A stretch of DNA of 64,000 nucleotides, from NCBI GenBank assembly GCA_037893225.1, contig JAZGUH010000225.1, forward strand, positions 1,116,001-1,180,000, read 5' to 3'. Position numbers and translations under genes: made by a program. The notes beneath the pieces were generated by a model. It had not been told where the DNA came from, did no database searches, and saw nothing but the letters and a program-made list of their open reading frames with translations. The first letter of the stretch is position 1. Each line of letters starts with the position of its first letter. Below, piece after piece: positions 49,201-61,200 of the stretch. The stretch is from Hippasteria phrygiana (taxonomy: Eukaryota > Echinodermata > Asteroidea > Valvatida > Goniasteridae).

Positions 49201-52200
49201 AGATGAAGCCAATTTGTCATGGTATTAACAGGGAATGTCACAATGAAGCAACATTTTGCTTCTGCCTTTATTTTAAGTATAAACTGGTGTCACATGAATA
49301 TCTGACTCCCATGAATATCCTACTCTTCTTCCCTATTATTGGTTAAACCCTGTCACGTGACTGGCCACTCTCCCAATAATCGATTCATCGATCACTTAAT
49401 GTGCAATACTACAATACATGTATTTCATGGCGACAACATTTTACGCTACACCGGCCCTTAGATGAAACTGCGGTTACTTCGTGCCTGTCTACTGCTCAAC
49501 AAGTCAAAATGTCAACATTTGCATATTTCCGAGCATGTGGCGGTATTGATTCGAGTCTCGTCGCTAATAATGCAGTCTATGGTGCAGAATTAATAATGTC
49601 CTTCTACGAGGCGGAATTCACACATTGTCTGGCAATTTAACAGGTACCGGTATCCTCCATGCGCCAAAATTCAACCAAGCAGCATCAAATACGATGAAAT
49701 GGGAGGATTTTTAATTCATCACTTGCAGGTTTTGTGCTGTCATTTCTTTTGTACAAACAGTGACTCCAGCCACGTTCAGAGTACAGCTGTGAATGGCTAC
49801 TAATATTAAGGAAAGTGTGAATCCTTTAATTAACCTCAGTCTGACAAATCACATTTAGTAAGCATCTTTCAATCAATAACTTGACATGCAAAGCCTACCA
49901 AGTATATTTGCAGGGAAGGGTAAGCTTGCTGTTGAGAGATGTCAGTGTTTATAATAACCAAAAGGTCAAAAGGTTCAAATCACAGGGCATTTCATTGCTT
50001 TTATCATCTTGCAGTCTGCTTGCGGTAGCCAAGCACATCATCGTTTCTTATGGTATAGTCACAACAATGGGCATTTATTAGCAACTTTATGGTACTCTTT
50101 TATAATGTATAAAATTCTATAGCCTAGCCTAGCCCAGCCCAATTTCAAAATTGTGTTTAGAGCAGAATTTTGTACTTGCGATCTGTTCTCACTAAGCTAG
50201 TGAAAAGTTTGCTCGTTTAAAAATAGGCAAAGTGCGTGCGCCTATGCACAGGGCAATATTCAGTAACTTTGCTAACTCATTACATGCATAGAATATGCAA
50301 GGAATGTCCAGGTACATGTAAGTAATCACAATGGCACTGCTTATATCAGCACACAATATTTTTGCAAGTGGGACCGTCAACCATTTCACAAAAACAACGA
50401 CCAAAAAACGGTAGGCACAGCGAACAGTTTATCAACTTCAGAAGAGAAAAAAAATTCACTTAAAATCATTATGGAACAATAGATGTCTCCAAGCACAAGC
50501 ACTAATTAGCACAACTATGCCGTGAAATACTGCCAAGGTTAAGACGATTTTACTTCTAAAGTTATGACAAATTTTCTGCTGTGAAGCTGCAGCATAAAAT
50601 TGGGTCCAGTTCTTTGCCAACACAAAGCAGGGCTATTGGTAGCCCAGATGTCCTTTTTCCTATGTATACAACAGTGTACTCCACCATACCAGAGTGTACG
50701 TAGACCGAGTCCAGATATGGGCTACATGTAGGTTATGAGAATCAGTTGCTTTTCTCTTTCTAGGGCAAGCACAAAGAATTACAGTTTGTACAACTTACCG
50801 TGCCCCGACAAGTTCCATGAGGTGAGTCCAGCGATCAGCCAACTTGGCTAGCTTGTACTCGATGTCGCTGGCTCTGGCTTCATTGCTGGCCTGTATCAGA
50901 CGTTCTCCTAGGTCGAGAAGCTGCTCCTTGCTTAACTTGGCCGACTCTATCTCCTCTTGATAGGCCTTCGGAATCAAACCAAGAAAGATGGCAACATTAA
51001 CTTTTGCTTTGCATTCATAAGCAAGCTCCAATATCTTTTTTGATTCAAGACTGTAATTTGAAACTTATTCTCACTCCCTAACTGGTAGATGGCATGCCAT
51101 TGATATAATCGACATGGCTTGGCTAGTTAGAAATCATGATCGGGACCAAATTTTTGGCATAGCTCCCAGGAAATTTCTGAGCAAATTCCAGTAAGCTCCG
51201 TCCCTTTACGTAATGACCAATCACAGCCTCAACTATGGTCCAATCAAAGTCTGACAAAAGTGACAGACATGTGGCACACACAGCTGTGATTGGCCAACAC
51301 ATCAACAAGGGGCGGTACTAATTACTACATTAGTCTATAACTCCAGCACCGTACACTTCAATGGGTTCACAGTACACAAGCATTATTGTCGCTTAACAGC
51401 AGATTGTGCACAAATGAAGTATGCTTGGTATTTCTTGGGTCCAGTGCCAAAATAGCCAAGAGATTTGGATAGTCGGCTTACTTGAGTGGATCATACTTAT
51501 AGCCTCCTCTACCAGTAGCTTTGCCAGGAACCGGCGTGCATTAGAGAAATAAATCTCAAATCCCGTCTCGAACCAAGACTAGCTCCAATACTATTCAGCA
51601 CAAAGCAGATACCTTGTTTTTCCATTCAGAACTTCAAATGCAGAATACTGAAACAGAATTATGCTTGCACTAGATAACAGCAAAAATCATGCAGATGACA
51701 GGCAAAAGACACCACATTAGTGATGAAGCTGTTAAAAAATTACTGTCATTACTGTCAATTATGTACTTAAGGCAAACACGATCAATAAAGGTGGAAATAA
51801 AGAGGATTTAATGACAGCAATCTGTGATAACTACACCTCCTAAAACTACAAAAACCTGAAAATCGACTGTCAAGATTTTTACTAATTATGCCCAGTTGAC
51901 TGGGCAGTTACGCGAAACGGCCTCAGCGACTTATTCCTGATTACCACGTACCAGGTCACGGTTGGTGAAGTGAGTGTTAATGTCCAAAATTACTTAGATA
52001 CAACCTATCTAAGTATGTATAGCCTACCAGTAAAAAAGAACAGCGAACAGAAATAGGGCTGATGTGCATCCAGTTAACACACATCCGGGCACGATTTACC
52101 AAGTAGTTTTTGTCATTAAGCAATCATCTGTTCAAGGTTCACTTCTTCAAACACAGGGGCCATTCACACTTCTCCAGATGGTCGGCACATGATTCACTTT

Positions 52201-55200
52201 ACATCAAATCCTTCACTGGTTATTTCCTGCTTGAACTGGCTCATTTTAAAAAAAGGTATTCTACAGTACTGGTTGAGCTGACAAGACGGTTGCAGGCAGT
52301 GTTCATAGTCATACTTTGTGAGATTCGACATATACATGAAATAACAAACCTGTGACAATTTGAGCTCAATCCATGAACTGTGTCAGGAGAAAACAGTATA
52401 AACATGTTCAATTTGTAAAAGTGATTTTGTAACATATTCACATCGGCTTATTTCTACTGTTAAAGTCTAAATAAGCATTTTTGACGTCTTTAACCCTAAC
52501 TACCCCCAACTCTTACAAACTCCAACAGCAGGTTTTGTCTAATTTTGATGGGTTCAGTACTGCAGGGCTTGGAGCTATTATGCCCCAATTTGTCCAAGTA
52601 CAAAGAATGTGCCATAGGTACATGTATACTGCACAGTGTTGGGTTTTGACAGGTTGAGGACACTTCCTAGTGAAAATGCCTATTAAAGGGGTTAGGGTTA
52701 ATTACCTTTTTTTTCTCGATGACAGCATTTCAGATGAAAATATTACTCAGGAGGATCGGTACTGCTACCATCTTTATAAACAGTCAGCTTTCAGATTGAA
52801 ACTAACCAATTTGGTTTTTGATCTTTACCAACTGATTCAACCACAACTTCTCGGAATTACACGACTCGCATCTGGAGTAGAAATTACTCTGCAATATGCC
52901 AACCACTACAAATGTTTATACAGCAACTGGCAACTCATTCAAGAAAATTGAACTTGCTCGCTTGCATTGCTGAACTCCCCATTTGATAACGGTCACGTTT
53001 CAAGATAGCAGGATTTATTTTTACCCAATTTACACCCGCAACGCCACAGAGTCAACTTATCAGAAGTGTCTAATATTTAAAATTAAAGGAGATATATGTA
53101 CAATGGATGGCAGGTCAAGTTTTAAGCAGAGAAGATGCCTGGGTAAATCATTTGAACTGGTTGCTGTGGTGCTCACAACTGGAACAACACAAGGAAACCG
53201 CATATATGACATATGGGTCTACCAGCAGAGATATGAATAATTATCTTCATTAGGGACCTTGAGAAACTGATTGAAACTGACAGCCAGAATGTAATTTGCA
53301 CCAGCTGTAATAATGCTTGGAGCCAGAGAGAAACAAAATGGATACACAGTCTGATTACTTTCTTCACAAACTCTAGCCGTGACTTTCTTTTTAAATGCTC
53401 AGTTATAATTGTTGCCACCAAATTTTTGTTTTTCATTTTTGAAGTACATAATATGATTCAGTAATTCTTCAGACATTTCCCTTAATGTTTAAAAATATTT
53501 TATTCTAAAACAAAATCTAACCAAAAATATTGCTTTGTATATTTGACAGGTGCTCAAAGTACCAATTTTCTTTAGTCCCAACAAGGAGTCAGGCCTCTAT
53601 GAAAGAAATACCACATTCATCAAATCTGCTGTTTGGCAAATAACACCAGGAAAATTTAACAACCTCAATTATTTTTTTGTAAAAAATAAACTGCACAAAC
53701 TGCACACCTATCACTAGTTGTGGACACAAACAGTTGGCCTATGTAATACATGTATAAGTTTACATGCAACAAACCTACATGTACATGTATAGATTCCTTG
53801 CTTCGTTATGCATGCTCAATTTACTCACTGTACAGATCACAACTTACCCAGGATGGAATAAATTCCTTGGAATAGTTACATCAAGCATATGGACCAAGGT
53901 ATATTCCATTTTGGACAAAAATATAAATCCCAACTTTTGTGGACAAGGCATACAAAATGGCAGCAAGATATTCAGAATGTGTACAGGTACAGTCTTGTTT
54001 AGTTTGAGGCACAACACATAGGGCCTATGCAGCAACTACACGTGCAGGAAATTTAATATCCTATGCAAGATGCTATGGGCAGTTAGGGACAATCTGCACA
54101 CTACTTACCACACCGTGACCGAAGATTCAATGTAACCAAACCTCTTTCACAAATTCCAAGTTCAATACCCAGTCTTGTATTATTACGCATATTATAATAA
54201 GCAAATGGAAAATTATTTATGATTTTCAATCTCATACCCTGTGGTTAATAACTACTGTAATTTTTTTCTTCATATCTCATAAATATAAATACTGAGCAAT
54301 CCCTCAATGATAGCAAGTCTGCTTTTGGATTGATTTTGAAGAAAAAAAAAATCGGCTGAAGTGCAGCCATTTGATCCTCACTGTAAATACTGTATCATGA
54401 AGGAAGGAATAAAAATAACCTTTCATCAAGAACCATTAAATGGGCCCTTATCATAAAACTAACAAATGTGATAATACAACACGTACTACACCTAAATATG
54501 GCACAGTTTGCTTCAAGTAGACACATACATTTTAAATAAAAAATTAAATAAAAACATTGTGCGATCCCTTCCACAATTTCCCCGTGCCATAGTTATCCTG
54601 TGAGGAAGCTGATTGGCTGATGCTGAATCTGAATAAATTACTGGGAAATTATGTCCTACAGATCTTGACAAGGTCTGAACAGCACCCATTTTGATATCAC
54701 CAAATTTCCATGGCTTTTTGAGCAACCAGATAAGTTATGAGCCTTACAATGAGACATTCCACACACACAAATTAACTGACGATAAGTAACAGATGAAATA
54801 AGTTTCCAATTCAGAAATTGGAGTAGGTTGCTTCTAATTCGTACAGAGCTCGAACACACGTACGAACACGGGCAATTCCACCGCCATGGACGTTACATTC
54901 GTACCAATCTCTGTGTGTTGAACCCCTTGCGTACGGATGACGCCATGGCGTCCAAAAAAAAAGGGCCACCAGGCCGGATGACGCCATTTGCCGCCGTTTG
55001 TACAGTTTCAATCCATTGCTGGATTATTGTTTATGTTATGCTTGACTGCACAAACACATTGTAGCGGTTCGCTTGGCTGCCAGAACCACTGCGACGTCTC
55101 CCGTAAACAAACGTACTCAAGGGGTTAAAAAGTATTCTAACATACCAGGAAGCTTAGAAATTTAATCGTATTTGTGGTATTGGTAGTTAACATTCAAGTG

Positions 55201-58200
55201 TAACATGACACTAAATCTCTAGAAAAGCTCAAGTTCATCAACCACATGTTTTACTTTCCCATTTATTGCACTAAAATGAATTTCCATTTTTAGTCACAGG
55301 GAACATTGACATGGAATTGCCCACCTACGTACTGGGAGACTGCACATAATAAAACACTAGAATTGCCTAACAGATTCCAGAGTGCAGTCAGTGCTTTTTT
55401 AAATTCAAAATTTGGTTTTCTTCCCTAATTCGTCTGTAGGGGAAATCTATTGAATTGAAATTTTCAGTCAGAGCATGGACATGGCAACTTTACAACTCAA
55501 ACAACACAAATTCTTCAACCCTAACCATGCTGAATCTAACAATATGGGTTCGTTCTGTCGGATTTTGTTGATGTTGGCTGTGAACAAAAGATCTTTTGTT
55601 CCAGCTGTTGGATTCTGTTGGATTCAGCAGGGTGCCTCGAGAAAACCTGAAGGGGTTAGGGTTTCAACTCGAACAATTTATAAAAATGCACAAAATCCAC
55701 GAGAAATATCAGATCAGGGGACAAATTTCAAGTAAAAATCTACTAGACAGCTAGGTTAATAGCACAAATATTTTACTTGACCGGAAGGTATTTCACAAGA
55801 CCAACTGTAAAAAAAGAACTCACAGTGTATTGAATAGTTATGCTGTTTTGATTTTGTCCCCCTTTGCCGACCTTGTTGTTGCCCCAGATCAACATATAGT
55901 TTGTATTTGCCTAAAGGCACCCCCTTAAAATATCTGTTTTTATTGGTCAATATCCACTTTTACAGGGTGAAAACGCCTTTAGGACAACACCTCAGGAATT
56001 CCAGATTGAACAAGAGATTCTTAAAAAATTCTGAAATCCCAACAAAAAATCCTGAAACCCCAACAAAAAATCCTGAAATCAGGAAAAATCCCGACAAATC
56101 TCACACCTGGGGCCAATTCCATAGAGCTGCTTAAGCACAAAAAAAACTTGCTTAGTAAAATCAGGTTACCAGCCAAAATTCTATGTGATTTTTATGCTAT
56201 TAAAGCAAACAGCAGCTAAATACCAGTCACAAGCAATATATACCACATGAAGTTTTAGCTGGTATGCTGGTTTTATTAAGCAAGGTTTTTGTGCTTAAGC
56301 AAATTTTGTGCTTAAGCAGCTCTATGAAATTGGCCCCTGATGCATTACTCAGAAAAAATACTCACACGGTTGTATGCATGCAGTGTAACCGTACGTATGT
56401 TGAACAAATAGCACAGCAAAAATATATACGAGGTTCCACAGAATCCTCGTAGAAAAGTGATACTAAAGTTGTAAACACGCAGGACAAATTAACACAACTG
56501 GAATTCGAAACCAAAGTGGAATGTGGAAAGAAAGTGGCTTAATTACTGTGGAATTTGAAAGTGGTCCACAACTGAAAAAAGTTCAAAATTCTGTATAATT
56601 TCTCTCTCGCAACTTTGATGGCTTGCATTGCCTTGGGCTAAAACCAACATAATGGGGGGTTTCCACTTAGTGTACTTTTCTGCAAAACCTTTGACCGTCC
56701 ATCACAATGTCATTGAAAAAGAAACAGACAATGAGAATAGACCCAGTTTAACCAAAACCAAATGAATGGAACTTATTGAATACCTGATTTGCTTTTGACC
56801 TCCGGCACTTATTATTTATACATACTTCTGGGTACGTGTCAACAATTTGACACTTTACATAAACCACAATACACACATTCTTGTTCCAATAACATACAAG
56901 TCCCATGATAGAAGTTGTGGGGGACATGAGAAATTCTTCACAACTGGGTTCTATTTTGCCTAAAAATAGAAATCTTCACCACAACATAGTCACTGTCAGG
57001 GCAGAATTTGGCATACAACATGCAGGACTGAAGAAGGAGGGGGAGGGAGGGAGGGGAGGGGGGGGGGGGCTGACAACCAAAAGCTACTTTTCTGTCAACA
57101 GGAAATAGGACTCCAAGATTATTATATTGGTATTTTCTTCTGCCCATCGTTTCGATGTACCTACATGCCAACACTACATACGACTACACAAAAATCATAA
57201 ATGAAAAAATTGATAACAAATTTCCACAATATTACAAAAGCTAAACCTCAAAACCCAATGTTTTTTTATACACGACTACCAATGTTAATCCATACTTTCC
57301 AGCTGTTATTAATGGGGTGCTGGTATGCCAATACGGGCTTGTGCAGCCAAACGTAATGCAAACAATAGGACAACAATGGATTGGATATGTGCAGGAATGC
57401 GCATGTAGATGACAACAGGCCAGATGGGCCAGGTGGTCTTTTTCAAACCGTGGCTATGGCAGTATATAGTGGGTTAAACCTTTACTGCAACAGAGGATTA
57501 CACATGAATACCAAAAAGTGATTTTGTTCAATTCTTACCTCAGATGCACAATAATACAACACAAAAAGACAAGTGATTTTTTTTATCAGCAATCTACTTC
57601 ATTATTGTTGGTTGAGTGTTTCTCGTGCTTGTTAGCAAATAAACAAGGATTTAATTAACAACGTGATTTTATGGGAGTGCAGTCCAACGTAAAAAGAAAT
57701 AGGTCAACTCACCTCTGTCAACTTTGCCAGAAGATCCTCGATGCTGTGTTCCCCGTTCTGTACGATCTTCACCTCCATCTGCGTCAGCCAATCACAGAAC
57801 TCCTTATATCTCTCTGTGAACACTGTCCACTCGTTGAGCCTGTCTGTGATCTGTCGGCGGCGCTGGCACGTCTGATGGTGTACCTCCTCCCATTGTTTGC
57901 TGAGCAGAGCGATGCGCTCGCTCAGGACTGCCATGTCATCCGGACTGACCGTGGGTTGTAAGTGAGTCTCCAGTTGCCGTAGCTTGTCCAGCCGGCTGCT
58001 GGTGGAGTTAAACGAGCTCTCGATCTCTCTGCACTGCTCCAGCCCCCTCTGCAGCTCGTCGTATTCATGAGGCAGGGGCTGGTTCAAGATCTTCCTGTTG
58101 CTGCGCAGCCAAGCGTGGAGCTCATCCATGAGGGAGTCGCTGCTCTCCCACTCATCGATGACTTCGTCCAGGTGCTGGGTGTTCTTGCGCAGTCCCGTGG

Positions 58201-61200
58201 TCACGTGGTGCCAGCTGTTCTGGACGTCGGTCAGCTCCAATTTGAGCTTCTCGGCCGTCTGGCGGTCAGAGTTCCTGAGCAGGGTTTTACCGGCATCGTT
58301 GAGGGAGAGGTATAGAGTTTCCTGAAATTCGACAGACTTCTGGGTACCCTACAACAAAAGCAAACAACTTTGAGTGAGCCACCAAGAGAGAACATCTTGA
58401 TCATTGATTATACTGGATATAGACTGCCGAGGACAAATCGACCATTAACATTTTTTTTTCCGATTACGCACATGCTGATTCAAATCCAATGTAGCAGCGA
58501 GTATTGCCTAATCAGTGTGAACTTCACTAATAAAGCATATAACTTGACATGAAAGTGCAACACTGCATTATCTGTCCATGTTACACGTGCATACAGGCAG
58601 CATGTGGAACCAAAATGCACGGACGTGTATGGACGCGCGTACGCGTATTCATGTTCCACTGGATGATTCAATGCAAGATGGATACTTTATTAAGGGGAAA
58701 TAAACTGGCATCTCACCTTTGCCTGATCAGCAAGGCTTCGTATCCTCTGCAGGGGAGCCGTGGTGATGTCATAGGTTTTGACTTCCTCCTCTATCTCCTC
58801 CAACCATTCCTGCATCTTGCTCAGCATCTGGTAGTAGGCATTCCATTCTCTAAATCAGGCACAACAAATACATATTGTCAGTCTCAAAAATATGTGTATA
58901 GTTCTCACACCAGGATGTAACGAGTAATGTGAAAATTTATGTACTCGATGCATAACTTTGTGGCGCAACCGATGGCTTTTTCTGCAACTGATGTTGGCTG
59001 TCTGCATACCTGTTTTAGTATGGAGAATGCACTGTAACATTTCAGATTAGGAAAACTGGGAAACTTGAATATTATATCCCGTTTCTAAACATAGGTTTAC
59101 CTTCGGATAGTGCCATTTATAGTATTTTCATAAATGAAAATATATAGTATTTTACAATAGCATTTATAGTATATATTTTTAGTGCTTATAGTATTTTCAT
59201 ATATTGGTTGAGAGCCTGTCCTGAAGCGGTCGTAAATATATAGCTGCTGCATGTTACTTTGGATTATTTCAAATGCCATGAACCCAGATAACATTCTGCT
59301 TATAAGGTTAAGACTTACCTGATGCTCTTGTCAATGTCGTCTTTCTTGACAGCCGTCCTGCGGATGACACTCTGCCACTGCTCGCTCAGCTGATCCAGTT
59401 GAAGCTGGAATTCTTCTGGATCGTCTAGGTCGCCCTCTTGCACCATGCGTTGACCGTCGTTGATGATGGAGAATAGGATCTGCTGACGGTTGAAGATGTC
59501 CGATTCAAACACCTAAAGAAACAAGAAACAAGATTTGACCGAGTCCTTATCACAAAAGATCACATAGACATTCCAACATAAAAAATAAAATTAAACACAA
59601 ACTATACAGAAGAAAATGATGCTGAAATAATGGGAAAATACCGGCCAACACACGTAGCCTGGGTATCATACTGAGATAAATGCAGAACCGCTCCCCCCAA
59701 AAAAACAACAAGATTAAAACTCTCATATAAACCTTCTTCAATCATCTTTTAAAATTTGTAATGCCATTTCTAAATTCTGGCAATGCAAATTACCCTCACT
59801 TGCATTACAGTAAAAACCCACCAATCCCAAATCATATCCGATTAGAACCTGCCAGCCGACTCCGGCAAGCTCGGTGGTCGAGTGGCAAGACGTCTGCACT
59901 AGAAAGCAAGAGGTCGTGGGTTCGAGTCCCACCCGACTAATTTTTTTCCAAATAATTTCTCGGGACAAATCTTTTGAGTACACAGCAATTATAAAATACG
60001 TTGGTGAAGGGCAAAATCCAATATTGAATTTCATCATAAAAGTTGGTGAAAAAACTCCTACCTCATATACTTTCTGTTGTTCCTGCAGCTCAGAATAGCT
60101 ACCCGCTATGACCACAGCTAGATTCCTCTCCGTCTCCTCGATGAAGGCGCTCCACGCTGTGCACTTCTGGGCAAAGCTCTGCTGCTGCAGCAGCACCCCT
60201 TGCAGACGACGGTACTTCTCGCACACTCGACCGAAGAGGGCGTTCCATCGGTTGTTGACGGAGGACAGGTCGGCTGCGTTGCGGCGGCTCAGGCTCAGTC
60301 GGTAACCCATCTCATTCAGTGAGTTGAGCTCGGGCTGGCACCCACTATACTGAACCATTGTAGCCTGCAAAGTGACACGCAGAGTTGAAGCCTAAATGCT
60401 TGGCTTTCCCATAGACTATTCCTCTGTGTAATGCTTGGACAGACTCCCGTGCTCAAGCTCCTAGCCAGAGCCCAATTCCATAGGGTTGCTAAGCACATGA
60501 TTTTCCGTTAACAAAAACATCCATTTCATAGAGCAGTCAAAGTTTGAGTTAGCAAAGGAAAGAGCCTGCTCGCTTCAGAAGCAGGAAAATAGTGCTGCAA
60601 CAATAGAAATCCAGGGGTGAGATTGGCCAAAAATGGAAAATCCATGAAATGCACGAAAAATCCACGGAAAATCCACGAGGACCACAGATCAACATATAGT
60701 TTGTATTTGCCTAAAGGCACCTCCTCAAAATATCCGTTTTTATTGGCCTATATCCACTTTTACAGGTAAAAACACCTTTTTAAAAACTCCTCGGGAATTC
60801 CAGATTGCAAAAGAGATCCTTTAAAAATTCTGAAATTCCGACCCAAAAAATCCTGAAATTAGGAAAAATCCTGACAAATCTCACCTATGTAAATCTCCAT
60901 GCATGTACAATGCCTTGGCTTTGAAATAGGGCTAATGCCTGAACAAATTTCTGCTAGCTGCTATGAAATTGGGCCCTGGAAATATTCAAACTGCTGCAAT
61001 ACATTTTTTCTCTGTGGGAATGACTATGTTGAAAAGGGGCAAGGTAAACCTTTTACATTGAATATATGATCAAATCAGACAGTTACTGGAAACACAGAAT
61101 CAACACCCAAACAAAACAAGAGTGGTGTGTTGACAAACACATATGCCCCGCTAAGTTGAATTACCTTTTTTTAACTAAAGACCGATTAAAAAATAAATAA

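Larger units (their letters stand above)
36670..50798 (-). other. 14.1-kb nesprin intron
   Basis: It contains the piggyBac-like MITE at 37797, a TTAA MITE (38197), a hairpin element (39660-40045), two related miniature elements (40065 and 48648) and the hAT element (44904-46322). Runs of C at 43344 and several CA-rich tracts occur. The flanking exons join in phase with conserved nesprin sequence across them, so I expect no missing exon. Confidence 0.65.
50966..57712 (-). other. 6.7-kb nesprin intron
   Basis: It holds the TTAA MITE at 52490, the piggyBac-like copies (54919, 57312), hairpin MITE copy 2 (55522), GGGGTGA MITE copy 3 (55885), a CCAATTTCATAGAGC foldback (56108) and a G-rich tract (57035-57070). 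No exon is seen; the flanking exons are both phase 0. Confidence 0.6.
58349..60061 (-). other. nesprin introns 58349-58716, 58850-59318 and 59513-60061
   Basis: The first shows nothing recognisable. The second has a tandem TATAGTATTTTCATA motif (59110-59215). The third carries the SINE C head. Two coding exons lie between. Confidence 0.45.

Noticed and set aside
36670..50798. Hidden coding exons in the 14.1-kb intron
   Set aside because: The flanking exons join with the split Arg codon and continuous vertebrate-like sequence (GAR then VRKL), so no exon is missing.
59871..59942. Ser/Leu-type tRNA
   Set aside because: The T arm is perfect, but the acceptor stem pairs poorly, and a decayed copy at 63451 indicates a repeat family.
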